A stretch of DNA of 64,000 bases from Prochlorococcus sp. AG-355-B23 (GCA_003280935.1 QCDJ01000003.1:1-64000); one strand, 5' to 3'. Positions 46,087-55,285 are shown, counted from the stretch's first letter. The notes: generated by a model not told the origin, from the sequence alone. Translations and numbers: made by a program.

Positions 46087-49017
46087 TTATTTTGTCTCCA
46101 TCCAATTGTCTCCAATTCCAATATCAACTAAGAGAGGCACATTTAATTTTACACAATCTTCCATAGTCTTCTTTACTAATTTCGTAGTAATTTCCAAAGA
46201 ATCTGGTTCAACTTCAAACAATAATTCATCATGTACTTGTAAAAGCATTTTTGCTGGAACATTCATTTCTATGAATTTTTTATTAAGTTGAACCATTGCA
46301 ATTTTAATAATATCTGCACTCGAACCTTGAATTGGTGCATTAGCTGCGGCTCTTAATGACTGTGCTTCCATGCCAGCCCTTCTCGCAGATTGCAGGTCAA
46401 TTTCGTAAGGATCTTTCCCTATTAATCTTCCAAGTCCATTTTTAGCAAAATTAAATTCCCTCTTTCGACCAAAAATTGTTTTTACATAACCTTTTGATAA
46501 GGCAAGCCTTTCTTGGAGTTCAAGAAATTTGAAAATTTTTGAATATCTTTCTTTGTATTTTATTAGGAATTCTTTTGCCTCTTGACTACTTACTCCTGTT
46601 GAACGTGCAAACTTTTTTATACCCATACCATAGATAACTCCAAAATTTATTGTTTTCCCAACCCTCCTCTCATCAGAAGATATTTCTTCTTTCTCAAAAA
46701 TCAATCTTGCAGTCAAAGAATGAATGTCATCATTTTTATGAAACGCATTTATTAGTATTTCTTCATCCGCTAAGTGAGCAAGTATTCTTAATTCGATCTG
46801 AGAATAATCAGCTGATAAAAGTTTCCAATTTTTTTCAGGCAAAAATGCTTTTCTGATTCTCCTACTAAATTCAGTCCTAACCGGGATATTTTGAAGATTA
46901 GGATTGCTACTGCTTAGTCTGCCAGTTGCTGTAGCAGCTTGATTAAAGTTTGTATGAACTCTTCCTGTTTTTTCGTTAATAAGATTTGGAAGAGCATCAA
47001 TATAGGTGCTAAGTAATTTGCTAAGAGTTCTATGTTTTATTAAATGTTGGATTATTTCATGTTCGTCGACTAATCTTTCCAGAACTACTGCATCTGTACT
47101 CCATCCTGTTTTTGTTTTCCGTGATTTTTTCTTATCCAAATTTAATTTTTCAAACAAAATCTCACCAAGTTGTTTTGGTGAAGATAGATTGAAACTCTCC
47201 TCTGCTAACTCATAAACTTTACTTTCAATATCTTCTAAGGTACTTTTTAATTCTTTTGAGAGTTTATCCAAATAAGGAATGTCGATGGTTATGCCATTCA
47301 TTTCCATTTGAGACAATACCGGCTCTAAAGGTAGCTCGATTTCTTCGAACAATTTGATTAATTCATCTTTTTCCTTTGAAAAACTTTCTTTAAAAATTTT
47401 GACAATCTTAAAAGTTAGAAAAACATCATAACCGCAGTAAATACTTGCTTCATCAATATCAACAAATGAAAAGTCTTTATTTTTTCCAACTGTGTCCTTA
47501 AATGAAGGAGGCTTAAATCCAAATAATCTAAAACAAATTTCACTTAACCCATGCTTCTCCTGATTATTAAGAAGGTAGTCTGCTAACAAGGTGTCAAAGG
47601 TTACGCCTTTAAGATCAAGTCCATGATTAAAAAATATTTGCCTATCAAATTTTGAATTTTGGAGTGCCTTTTCTTTTTTTGGATCTTCAATCCAATTTCT
47701 TAGCTTTGAGAAAACATCTTCGATTGATAATTGATTGGAGGTCTCCTTTTTTCTTTGATGACCAAGAGGTATATAAAATAAATCATCATTTTCTTCTCCA
47801 AGGCATAACCCTATCCCAACAAGTTCCGCATCGATTGGATTCAAACTATTGGTCTCTGTATCTAAAGAAACTATTTGATTAGTCTTGTCTAATCTTTGAA
47901 TTAATTTATCAAGTAATTCGAAATCATTTACAACAGTTACGTTGATTTTAGGGATTTTATTTTCACTATTTTCTAATTCATTATTGCCTGCGACTTTTGG
48001 TGTCTCCTCCTCTTCATTATCTACATTATTTTTGTCAAAACCACCTTTGCTGAAAGTTGACTTGAAAATATCAATTTGTCTAAGTAGTGTTGATAGTTCT
48101 AATTTTTTCAATGACTCTGAAAGTAGTTCTTGATTTATATTTTTTAATTCATAACCGTTACTTAAAATTAAAGGCACCTCAGTATTTATTTTTGCTAAAT
48201 CCCTTGAAAGAAAAGCATTATGTTTATCGTTTCTTAGCTTTTCTATAACTGAACCTTTGATGAATCCTTTATATTTCTTATCGTTGTTCTGCTGAATCTT
48301 GTCCAAAGTCTGATAGATTCCATCAAGCGTATCGTTCTCTTTTAGTAGATTAATTGCAGTTTTTGGACCAACCCCTTTGATACCTGGAATATTATCAGAA
48401 CTATCACCAGTTAGGGCTTTAAGATCAACTACTCTTTCTGGCGCAACACCTAATTTTTCTTTTACTCCATTTTCATTCATAAGAGTTGGATTACCACTTT
48501 TCGCATATGGACCACCACCCATATAAAGTACATAAATATCTTTTTGATCATCTACTAATTGAAATAAATCCCTATCTCCAGAAAGAATATTTACGCACCA
48601 TCCTTTAGAAGAAGCATCATTTGCAATTGTGCCTAGGAGATCATCTGCTTCGTATCCTGGAGATTTAAAAATTGGTAAATTAAGGCTTTCTTCTAAGATG
48701 ATTTCTAGTTGTTCAATATCCTGAAAAAAAACATCTGGTGCCACATCTCTATTGGCCTTATAATTTGGATCTAATTCATGTCTGAAAGTTGGTTTTTCGG
48801 TATCAAACGTAATACAAACACCCTCAGGACTAATATTTTTACAATTATCCAGAAGACTTTTTAGGAATCCATAAGTGACACTTGTTGGAAATCCCTCTTT
48901 GGTAGTTAAACCTCCATCAATCCCTTTGCTGAATGCATAGAAGCTTCTAAAAGCAAGTGAGTGACCATCGACTAAAAGTAAAATTGGTTTTTTAGAGTTT
49001 TCAGATTTTAAACTCAT
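46087..49017 (-). CDS. polA: DNA polymerase I
   Basis: Replication and repair polymerase of 976 residues with three domains. The 5'-3' exonuclease is N-terminal (residues 1-300: LLVDGHSLAFRSFYAF). The 3'-5' exonuclease in the middle keeps all key acids (SLDTETNS, NSKFDRQIF, YCGYDVF), so proofreading should be active. The polymerase has DYSQIELRILAHLADE, VGKTINFGVIYGMG and QVHDELLFEVE. It overlaps the HlyD-type gene by 4 bp. Confidence 0.97.
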   Translation of the reverse strand: MSLKSENSKKPILLLVDGHSLAFRSFYAFSKGIDGGLTTKEGFPTSVTYGFLKSLLDNCKNISPEGVCITFDTEKPTFRHELDPNYKANRDVAPDVFFQDIEQLEIILEESLNLPIFKSPGYEADDLLGTIANDASSKGWCVNILSGDRDLFQLVDDQKDIYVLYMGGGPYAKSGNPTLMNENGVKEKLGVAPERVVDLKALTGDSSDNIPGIKGVGPKTAINLLKENDTLDGIYQTLDKIQQNNDKKYKGFIKGSVIEKLRNDKHNAFLSRDLAKINTEVPLILSNGYELKNINQELLSESLKKLELSTLLRQIDIFKSTFSKGGFDKNNVDNEEEETPKVAGNNELENSENKIPKINVTVVNDFELLDKLIQRLDKTNQIVSLDTETNSLNPIDAELVGIGLCLGEENDDLFYIPLGHQRKKETSNQLSIEDVFSKLRNWIEDPKKEKALQNSKFDRQIFFNHGLDLKGVTFDTLLADYLLNNQEKHGLSEICFRLFGFKPPSFKDTVGKNKDFSFVDIDEASIYCGYDVFLTFKIVKIFKESFSKEKDELIKLFEEIELPLEPVLSQMEMNGITIDIPYLDKLSKELKSTLEDIESKVYELAEESFNLSSPKQLGEILFEKLNLDKKKSRKTKTGWSTDAVVLERLVDEHEIIQHLIKHRTLSKLLSTYIDALPNLINEKTGRVHTNFNQAATATGRLSSSNPNLQNIPVRTEFSRRIRKAFLPEKNWKLLSADYSQIELRILAHLADEEILINAFHKNDDIHSLTARLIFEKEEISSDERRVGKTINFGVIYGMGIKKFARSTGVSSQEAKEFLIKYKERYSKIFKFLELQERLALSKGYVKTIFGRKREFNFAKNGLGRLIGKDPYEIDLQSARRAGMEAQSLRAAANAPIQGSSADIIKIAMVQLNKKFIEMNVPAKMLLQVHDELLFEVEPDSLEITTKLVKKTMEDCVKLNVPLLVDIGIGDNWMETK

Positions 49018-50075
49018 TTTCTCTTCTTAGCCCAAGGTGGAATATCAATAAAGATTTGCTCTCCAGGTTCTAATCCATCAATGACTGAAGTTTTATTTCC
49101 ACTACTAATACCAAGCTCGATTTTTTCAAATTTGGGAGAATTATTTTTATCAACTTTCAAAATTCCTTTTTCACCTTTTTCAGTGACAATAGAAACTGTT
49201 GGTACTAAGATTTTTTCTTCATTACCTTCGACTCTAAATTCAAGATCTGCAGTCATTCCAATTTTAATTTCTTCAGAAATATCTTTAAAATTTAAAGTTA
49301 CTTCGAATGAGGTTACATTATTATCTTTTACAGCTCTTGTAGCTATTTTTTGAACAATGGCACTATATTTTTTTGAGGGATAAGCCTCAATTCTTACTGA
49401 GGCTACTTGACCTATTTTTATTCTTCCAATGTCACTCTCAGGAACTTTAGCAACAATTTTTAGGCCCTCTGATAGTTCAAAAATAAAGTTTTTGGTTTTA
49501 GGGTCTGAACTTAAGTTTGTACTTGGTGTGACATAAGATCCTATCTCAGCATATTTTGCAGTTATCTTTCCTCCATAAGGAGCTTTAATTAGATAGAAAC
49601 TTTTTTCAGCTTTTGCATCATTAAGTTTGGCGCTACTAATGTTGTAGTTATTTTTATAACTTTCATAGTCTTCTTTACTTACCGCGCCTTCTTGATATAA
49701 ATATTCCCTTCTTAAAAATTCAGATTTTTGTTTTTCTACATTTAATTCAAGTTCTTCAATTTTATAGATAAAGTCTTCATCATCAAGAGAAGCTAAAACC
49801 TGATCTTTTTTTACAAGATCGCCTTCATCTACTTTTATTTCTTTTATTACCCCTTGCTTCCGAGGCCCAATATTGCTTGTCCTGATTGCTTTTACTTCAC
49901 CACTTGTATTAATTGAATCTGAGAGGATTCCTTTTTCAACTTGAACTACAAAATCAGAAATATCTTTTGACTTATTTTTCTTGAAGGAATTGGTTATGAA
50001 AACGAAAAATATAGTTAAAGAAAGTAATATAATTCCACTTCTTAGATTTATATTTTTTTTTATTAAATCAAGCAT
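49014..50075 (-). CDS. HlyD/RND-type membrane-fusion (periplasmic adaptor) protein
   Basis: A 353-residue protein with an N-terminal signal anchor (residues 14-30), a lipoyl-type hairpin (VKAIRTSNIGPRKQGVIKEI, KVDEGDLVKKDQVLASLDDED), a coiled-coil between and a beta-barrel with SVRIEAYPSKKYSAIVQKI. It is the adaptor of a tripartite export pump, similar to DevB/MacA types. No ABC transporter genes are adjacent, so partners are elsewhere. Confidence 0.85.
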   Translation of the reverse strand: MLDLIKKNINLRSGIILLSLTIFFVFITNSFKKNKSKDISDFVVQVEKGILSDSINTSGEVKAIRTSNIGPRKQGVIKEIKVDEGDLVKKDQVLASLDDEDFIYKIEELELNVEKQKSEFLRREYLYQEGAVSKEDYESYKNNYNISSAKLNDAKAEKSFYLIKAPYGGKITAKYAEIGSYVTPSTNLSSDPKTKNFIFELSEGLKIVAKVPESDIGRIKIGQVASVRIEAYPSKKYSAIVQKIATRAVKDNNVTSFEVTLNFKDISEEIKIGMTADLEFRVEGNEEKILVPTVSIVTEKGEKGILKVDKNNSPKFEKIELGISSGNKTSVIDGLEPGEQIFIDIPPWAKKRK

Positions 50076-50219
50076 TTCTTTTGGAAAACAGGAATTGAGA
50101 ATATTTGGGAACTAAATAAATAATCAAGTCGATTATAATTAACTTATCCAAGATTGGTTAAGTAAATACTATATTACTAGAAGATGTTTTCTGAATAATT
50201 TTTCCATAAATTTTTTCAA

Positions 50220-51311
50220 ATGTTAAAAGCCGGTATTATTGGATTGCCAAATGTTGGAAAATCAACTTTATTTAATGCACTTGTAGAAAATGCTAAAGCT
50301 CAAGCGGCGAATTTTCCGTTTTGTACTATAGAACCTAATAAAGGTATAGTTTCCGTCCCAGATCAAAGGTTACAAGAGTTAGGTGATTTAAGTTCTAGCC
50401 AAAATATTATCCCAACAAAAATTGAATTTGTAGATATCGCAGGACTAGTAAAAGGAGCCAGTAAAGGTGAGGGCTTGGGAAATAAATTTTTATCAAATAT
50501 TAGGGAGGTTGATGCAATAGTTCATGTAGTGAGGTGCTTTGAAGATAGTGATGTAATTCATGTTTCCGGTAAGGTAGATCCCTTGGATGACATTGAGATA
50601 ATTAATCTGGAATTGAATTTAGCTGATTTATCCCAACTCCAAAAAAGAAGAGAAAGAATTAAAAAACAGGTTAGAACTAGTAAAGAGGCAGCAATAGAAG
50701 ATAATTTACTAGAAAAAATTGAAGAAGAGCTACAGAAAGGACTTTCCGTTAGATCAATATCTTTGAGTGAAGAAGAAAATTTAATAATTAAGCAATTAGG
50801 CTTCCTTACTGCTAAACCAATTATTTACGCAACAAATTTGAATGAAAATGATTTAGCTGCAGGTAATGATTTCTCATCAAAAGTTCAGAGTTTTGCAAGC
50901 AATGAAAATACAGAATGTATAAAAATATCAGCGCAAGTCGAATCTGAATTAATAGAGTTAGAACCAGAAGATAAAAAAGACTACCTTATTGGCTTAGGAG
51001 TAGAAGAAGGGGGATTAAGTTCTTTAATTAGATCAACATATAAATTATTGGGATTAAAAACTTATTTCACTACCGGAGAAAAAGAGACAAAAGCTTGGAC
51101 AATAAAAGATGGGATGACAGCGCCACAGGCAGCAGGAGTAATTCATACTGATTTTGAAAAAGGATTTATAAGAGCTCAGACTATTTCGTATCAAAATTTA
51201 ATTGATTCAGGTTCAATTGCGAATGCAAAAACTAAAGGTCTTTTAAGAAGTGAAGGTAAGGAATATATTGTTAACGAAGGTGATGTAATGGAGTTCTTAT
51301 TTAACGTTTAG
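50220..51311 (+). CDS. ychF: Ribosome-binding ATPase/GTPase YchF
   Basis: OBG-family P-loop NTPase of 363 residues. G1 is GLPNVGKSTLFNALVENAK, G3 is FVDIAGLVKGASKGEGLGN, the adenine-selective NxxE (YATNLNEND) replaces NKxD, and a TGS domain follows (TTGEKETKAWTIKDGMTAPQAAG region). Full length. Confidence 0.96.
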   Translation: MLKAGIIGLPNVGKSTLFNALVENAKAQAANFPFCTIEPNKGIVSVPDQRLQELGDLSSSQNIIPTKIEFVDIAGLVKGASKGEGLGNKFLSNIREVDAIVHVVRCFEDSDVIHVSGKVDPLDDIEIINLELNLADLSQLQKRRERIKKQVRTSKEAAIEDNLLEKIEEELQKGLSVRSISLSEEENLIIKQLGFLTAKPIIYATNLNENDLAAGNDFSSKVQSFASNENTECIKISAQVESELIELEPEDKKDYLIGLGVEEGGLSSLIRSTYKLLGLKTYFTTGEKETKAWTIKDGMTAPQAAGVIHTDFEKGFIRAQTISYQNLIDSGSIANAKTKGLLRSEGKEYIVNEGDVMEFLFNV

Positions 51312-51319
51312 TAAGTCAC

Positions 51320-51478
51320 TTAAGGCTTACTATTTTGCTTTTTGAATTTAAATTCAAAAAAAGAAATCAATAAAATTAAGATACATCCTAAGCAACTTCC
51401 TATTAACCCAAAAACAATGGTTGTAAAGCCATCATCGTAGCCATATTGTAGTTGTGGTAAGTGAGGGGGTATTGGCAT
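51320..51478 (-). CDS. Small single-helix membrane protein
   Basis: A 52-residue protein with an N-terminal Pro-rich stretch (MPIPPHLPQLQYGYDDGFTT) and one helix (IVFGLIGSCLGCILILLIS) then a basic end. The start overlaps the upstream gene's stop (TAATG), so the two are coupled. No family is recognised. Confidence 0.6.
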   Translation of the reverse strand: MPIPPHLPQLQYGYDDGFTTIVFGLIGSCLGCILILLISFFEFKFKKQNSKP

Positions 51479-51621
51479 TATTTTTCAACAGAATTTTCAA
51501 TATCTTCCAGTAAATGTTTGGTTGATCTACTAAAACCATTAGTTTTTAAATAGTTTTGAGCCTCTCTAAATTTTTCAGCTACTCTTTTTGCATAAGGAGT
51601 ATTCATGGAATTTTGAGTCAT
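51478..51621 (-). CDS. Small helical hypothetical protein
   Basis: A 47-residue soluble helix-rich protein (MTQNSMNTPYAKRVAEKFRE then NYLKTNGFSRSTKHLLEDIE). The stop TAA shares an A with the next start, so it forms a two-gene unit with the membrane protein at 51320. A real gene is likely from this coupling. Confidence 0.6.
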   Translation of the reverse strand: MTQNSMNTPYAKRVAEKFREAQNYLKTNGFSRSTKHLLEDIENSVEK

Positions 51622-51782
51622 GTTGAAAATGCGACTAATTTTATAATCTGATTTAGGTAACCACTTGATAAGTATTCAAAAATACAAGAATATAAAAATA
51701 GGATTTTTTACTTACTAAGAAATTTATTGTGAAAAGTTCTTGATTCTCCCAATAAAGTTTTTTCAAATTAGAAAAATTGACA

Positions 51783-52067
51783 ATGACAAATATATTATTA
51801 ATTCTTTTTTTTGTACTTTTATTTTTATTATTTTTTTATTCAAAACGAAAAAATAAGTCAGCCCAAAAAACGACAATTAGTCCAACTTATGTACCTTTCT
51901 TAAAAGAACAAGAATTTAATCCTGACATAAGTACTGATAATTGGGATTTACACAAACTTAGATTAGATAAATTTAAAAGATCACAATATAAGGGATTAAC
52001 TTTCTTCGTAAGTTCAGAAAATAAAATTTACTATCTTTCTGAAGAAGTGGATAAGGTTTATTGCTAA
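51783..52067 (+). CDS. Small membrane-anchored hypothetical protein
   Basis: A 94-residue protein from the ATG at 51783, with a TTG alternative at 51777. One strong N-terminal helix (ILLILFFVLLFLLFFY) is followed by a basic stretch and a soluble tail (TFFVSSENKIYYLSEEVDKV). No family is recognised. Confidence 0.6.
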   Translation: MTNILLILFFVLLFLLFFYSKRKNKSAQKTTISPTYVPFLKEQEFNPDISTDNWDLHKLRLDKFKRSQYKGLTFFVSSENKIYYLSEEVDKVYC

Positions 52068-52120
52068 CAGGTGAAATTAATTTTATAAATAAGAAAAGAC
52101 GATAGAAATTAATAATATTA

Positions 52121-52372
52121 ATGAAGTATTTATTTTTATTATCAGAAAAGTTCTACAGGCTTATTCAATGGGAGTGGAATACCTTAAAAAATCTAAGAAG
52201 AACAAAAAGAAAGAATTATTTTTTAAGAGGATCATTTGCTTTATTTAGTTTATTCTCTATTCTTTTTGTAATATTTTCTCCTCCTATCGCTTTTGGATTG
52301 TTATTTGGAGAGGGATTAAAATTGAGTACTTTTTTTATTTGGATATGGATTTTAAATTTAAAGTTTTTTTGA
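52121..52372 (+). CDS. Small two-helix membrane protein
   Basis: An 83-residue protein. The first 40 residues are cytoplasmic and basic, followed by two helices (GSFALFSLFSILFVIFSPPI and FGLLFGEGLKLSTFFIWIWI). No family is recognised. It may form an operon with the next small gene. Confidence 0.55.
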   Translation: MKYLFLLSEKFYRLIQWEWNTLKNLRRTKRKNYFLRGSFALFSLFSILFVIFSPPIAFGLLFGEGLKLSTFFIWIWILNLKFF

Positions 52373-52430
52373 AAATGTATAATTTACTTCCCAAGGTTAT
52401 TTAAAATTAAGAATATAAAAAATTTATTTT

Positions 52431-52646
52431 ATGCCAAAAATATTCAAACAAAATAAGTTCGCTTTGTTGGGAGCAAATATATTAATAATTTTACTTTGGG
52501 TAACTATATCTTCCTTTTTGATGAATTTATTTCAAAGTGAAAATGCCCCATTTTATATGTATAAAATTTCTTTTTTAATTAGATTCCTTCCTCCTATTTG
52601 GGTTACGTGGTTCCTTTGGATAAAAAGAGGTGGTTTAAAAAGATAA
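52431..52646 (+). CDS. Small two-helix membrane protein
   Basis: A 71-residue protein: an N-terminal helix (FALLGANILIILLWVTISSF) and a second (ISFLIRFLPPIWVTWFLWIK). Ends in basic residues. Same strand as 52121 gene with a 58 bp gap. Not recognised. Confidence 0.55.
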   Translation: MPKIFKQNKFALLGANILIILLWVTISSFLMNLFQSENAPFYMYKISFLIRFLPPIWVTWFLWIKRGGLKR

Positions 52647-52740
52647 ATTACAAAAGCATTTTTACGGATTTACTATAAAAACAAAACAGTTAAGATCTGA
52701 AAGCTTACTTGAAATTTTTATGTAAGAATTAGGTAATTGA

Positions 52741-52786
52741 GAGATTGTTTTTAGCTAAGAAACAATCTCTTTTTTTTTTTTTTTAC
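52741..52786 (+). terminator. Strong rho-independent terminator (plus strand)
   Basis: GAGATTGTTT and AAACAATCTC form a ten-pair stem with a nine-base loop, followed by about 16 Ts. It ends the plus-strand run of small membrane-protein genes. Confidence 0.92.
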
Positions 52787-52801
52787 AAATATTTTTACTC
52801 A

Positions 52802-52839
52802 TAAAAAAGTGTTTGTCAGTATCCCTATTGACAAACACT
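52802..52839 (-). terminator. Strong rho-independent terminator (minus strand)
   Basis: A perfect 11-pair inverted repeat (AGTGTTTGTCA at 52808-52818 with TGACAAACACT at 52829-52839) reads, on the minus strand, into a run of six Ts. It closes the minus-strand transcript of the hli cluster and the gene at 52861. Confidence 0.88.
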
Positions 52840-52860
52840 CATGACGATCATTTTTAAAAA

Positions 52861-53040
52861 TTAAACAGGCAATCTATTATCAATTTCCACTACTCCAGAA
52901 TCCATAAGACGCCCGATTTTAATAACTAAAGCCATATCTAGCCTTGAAAATTCATATTGATGGTTAGTTATCCAATCAAGTTCAGAAAGAGTTATGACCC
53001 CCAAAGTATTTACTTTAAGAAAAAGTAAGCCTAAATTCAT
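52861..53040 (-). CDS. Small hypothetical protein
   Basis: A 59-residue protein, ATG start, TAA stop. The second half (SELDWITNHQYEFSRLDMAL, GRLMDSGVVEIDNRLP) is well structured and looks conserved. It ends at the minus-strand terminator and lies one base from the hli gene 53042. I do not recognise it by family. Confidence 0.65.
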   Translation of the reverse strand: MNLGLLFLKVNTLGVITLSELDWITNHQYEFSRLDMALVIKIGRLMDSGVVEIDNRLPV

Positions 53041-53041
53041 T

Positions 53042-53170
53042 TTAAAAAATTCCTGGGATTATCCATCCAAATAAGCCATAATTTACAACTAATGCAAATA
53101 AGCCCATCATTGCCATTCTTCCATTAGTTCTCTCGGCGTTTTGCCAATAAGTTGGTTTTGAATTTTCCAT
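53042..53170 (-). CDS. hli: High-light-inducible protein (42 aa)
   Basis: Single-helix chlorophyll a/b-binding-like protein that protects photosystems and chlorophyll metabolism under excess light. The core AERTNGRMAMMGLFALVVNY (chlorophyll-ligand motif ExxNGR.AM) and the ending GWIIPGIF are diagnostic. Third of an hli group, 35 bp after the 86-aa Hli. Confidence 0.95.
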   Translation of the reverse strand: MENSKPTYWQNAERTNGRMAMMGLFALVVNYGLFGWIIPGIF

Positions 53171-53205
53171 TTTTCTAAGTTATAGGTTTATTAAATAGTT
53201 TGTTT

Positions 53206-53466
53206 TTAAACGAAACCAGGAATTATTTGACCTGTTGTTAGGTATGCTCCAACAGCAGCAATTAATCCAAGCATTGCAAATCTGCCGTTAAGAGTTTCAG
53301 CAACAACTTTTTCTTTTTCGATTGTTTTGACTTTTGTGTTTGTGTTTTTCATTTGATTAGAAGATGAATAGTTTAAATTTTCGTTTTGAAATTGCTTGGT
53401 TAAATAAGCAACGAGGATGGCTGTAAAGAATACAATTACGGCTAAGAAACCTGAAAGTGGACTCAT
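53206..53466 (-). CDS. hli: High-light-inducible protein with extra N-terminal helix (86 aa)
   Basis: The start MSPLSGFLAVIVFFTAILVA is an extra membrane helix not found in standard Hlips, followed by a linker and then the canonical Hli core VAETLNGRFAMLGLIAAVGA ending TTGQIIPGFV. The ATG at 53466 overlaps the upstream hli stop by one base (TAATG). The two-helix architecture is unusual and may give a different partner. Confidence 0.9.
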   Translation of the reverse strand: MSPLSGFLAVIVFFTAILVAYLTKQFQNENLNYSSSNQMKNTNTKVKTIEKEKVVAETLNGRFAMLGLIAAVGAYLTTGQIIPGFV

Positions 53467-53672
53467 TAAAAAATGCCAGGAATAATTTGTCCGGTTGAAA
53501 CGTAAGCACCTACTAACGCAACAAGCCCAATCATTGCCCAACGACCGTTAACTTTTTCTGCATTTTGTGGGTAACTGTCGTAAGAAACAGACTCATCTAT
53601 GTAAGGACGTGTCTCAGTAGGAAACATATTCTGTCTGCCGCCTGATTCAGTAGTAACGTTTGAATTAGCCAT
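53466..53672 (-). CDS. hli: High-light-inducible protein (68 aa)
   Basis: A 68-residue Hli. The hydrophilic N-terminus (MANSNVTTESGGRQNMFPTE) precedes the core AEKVNGRWAMIGLVALVGAY and ends TGQIIPGIF. First of the three-gene hli unit that runs toward 52861. Confidence 0.95.
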   Translation of the reverse strand: MANSNVTTESGGRQNMFPTETRPYIDESVSYDSYPQNAEKVNGRWAMIGLVALVGAYVSTGQIIPGIF

Positions 53673-53969
53673 TGAAGTTGTGTAATTGTTAACTAATGTA
53701 ACACTACTATTAACAAATGTAAAGTATTAAGCCGAAATTAAGTTATTTTCAAGATATTAGCTACATAAATGTAGCATTAACGTAACAAAAATTATTAAAA
53801 TGTTGTTTTTGGGGTTTGCTTTTTTTATTTTCTTGGCATCATAAATAGGCAAGTATTCTGTTTAAGAGATGAGAAAAAAATACTTTTTTAAAAGTTTTAT
53901 TAATAGGTCTAGTTGGGAAAGGCTTGATTTAGGCTTCCATTTTCTTAAGTAAATCTAATTTTGAATAGC
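53673..53969. other. Intergenic region between hli cluster and Nit1C cluster
   Basis: Holds the promoter zone of the hli group. A run with repeats of TGTAAC/ACTA-type words lies near 53690-53730 and an inverted repeat GCTACATAAATGTAGC at 53759-53774. A 27-residue plus-strand frame at 53869-53952 is too short to support. Nothing else is clear. Confidence 0.4.
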
Positions 53970-54245
53970 TTATTCCATTGATATTGAAATAAGTTGGTCA
54001 GGATCATAATTAGAAATCCAACTTAGTATTTTTTCTTCTTCTTCTAATGTTCTAGTACACGCAAAACCATATTTTGCTCTGACTTTTTCAGACGCTTTAT
54101 GCAAAGCTTGAATAGCAAGAGACTTAAAATCTGATATTTTCAAGGAATCTCCAGGTTTCAAATATTCTAAAATTACTGTAGAAGGTGAATATAGAGAAGC
54201 TTTTTTACCGTCAGGTAAATTTATTTGAAAATTAATTTCTGGCAT
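53970..54245 (-). CDS. nitG: Nit1C-cluster small protein, MSMEG_0570 family
   Basis: A 91-residue protein, last in the cluster. FQINLPDGKKASLYSPSTVI, YLKPGDSLKISDFKSLAIQA and RVRAKYGFACTRTLEEEEKI-like regions fit the small MSMEG_0570-type proteins that accompany Nit1C nitrilases. Role unknown. Gap of 59 bp to nitF. Confidence 0.75.
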   Translation of the reverse strand: MPEINFQINLPDGKKASLYSPSTVILEYLKPGDSLKISDFKSLAIQALHKASEKVRAKYGFACTRTLEEEEKILSWISNYDPDQLISISME

Positions 54246-54304
54246 TTTTAAATTAGTTTCCTTTGTTTTATATGAAAATTTTAGTTGATTGGTGCATCAT
54301 TGAT

Positions 54305-55285
54305 TTAATTTGCATGAGTAAATCCAGTGAGAGGAGTATCTTCTTCCCAAAGTAATTTTGCTCCATTTGAATTTTTGATATAAACACTGCTATTCCCGTT
54401 TTTAAAGTTGCCGACATGACAGCAAATTAGTTCTTTATATGCTCTTAAAGATTCCTTTAAAAAAGGAACTTTAGATGGCTTGATAGCAAAAAGAAATCCA
54501 TAGCTGGGGAAACAAGTAAGCCAGTCGAATTCTGTTACTCCTTCAGGGCGTTGAATTTTCTCAAGATCAATTACAATTGTTTTTCCAGCAGATTCAGCAA
54601 ACATAACTGCAGTTCCTGTTATACCGCCCATGCTTATGTCCTTGGCTGCATGAATAATATTTTTTTTAGCAAGAAACGGTATCAATGAAAAATGTTTTCT
54701 AAGTAAAGTTGCAGATGCCTTCGTAGCCGCATCCCAAAAGGGATAATCTTTAAAAAAGCATCCATCTTTGTTGGCTATTATCCATAATTCATCTTCAGAC
54801 TCTGCGAATCTTGAAGAAAGAATAGGACCATCTACCAGTCCAAGAATTGATACTGATAAAGCAGAATAAGGACTTTTTTGATTTGAGTGACCTCCAACCA
54901 TTGGTACATTAAATTTTTCACAGGCAAAATTCATACCAGAAAGAATTTGATTGTGTTTTTCTAAATCATTTTTGTCACTCCAAATACTGTTAACTAAAGC
55001 TAAAGGTTTACCGCCCATCGCAGCGATGTCACTGATATTTACCAATACACTGCTCCAGCCTGCGAACCAAGGCTCTTTTTCTACTAAGCTTGGACTAATT
55101 CCCTCACTTGCCATTAATAACAAACCTGATTGTTTAGGGATTACTGCAGCATCATCTCCAAGCATTGCAGATTTGCCAAGTTGACTGAACGGGCTGTGTG
55201 AGAAAGTTTTTGCAGCACTTTGAATATCTTTTTTAGATTCAATACCACTATGTGTTTGCAATTTTTTAATAAGTTTATCTAACAT
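54305..55285 (-). CDS. nitF: AIR-synthase-like protein of Nit1C cluster (Sll0787 type)
   Basis: A 326-residue member of the PurM/SelD/ThiL-like fold. N-terminal LGDDAAVIPKQSGLLLMASEG is the phosphate/Mg-binding signature, then VLVNISDIAAMGGKPLALVN and PMVGGHSNQKSPYSALSVSI. It overlaps the GNAT gene by 7 bp. Likely an ATP-dependent phosphoryl or amide transfer; the substrate is unknown. Confidence 0.85.
   Translation of the reverse strand: MLDKLIKKLQTHSGIESKKDIQSAAKTFSHSPFSQLGKSAMLGDDAAVIPKQSGLLLMASEGISPSLVEKEPWFAGWSSVLVNISDIAAMGGKPLALVNSIWSDKNDLEKHNQILSGMNFACEKFNVPMVGGHSNQKSPYSALSVSILGLVDGPILSSRFAESEDELWIIANKDGCFFKDYPFWDAATKASATLLRKHFSLIPFLAKKNIIHAAKDISMGGITGTAVMFAESAGKTIVIDLEKIQRPEGVTEFDWLTCFPSYGFLFAIKPSKVPFLKESLRAYKELICCHVGNFKNGNSSVYIKNSNGAKLLWEEDTPLTGFTHAN

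Noticed and set aside
53869..53952. 27-residue plus-strand frame before nitG
   Set aside because: Too short, no ribosome-binding site and no neighbour linkage; likely chance.
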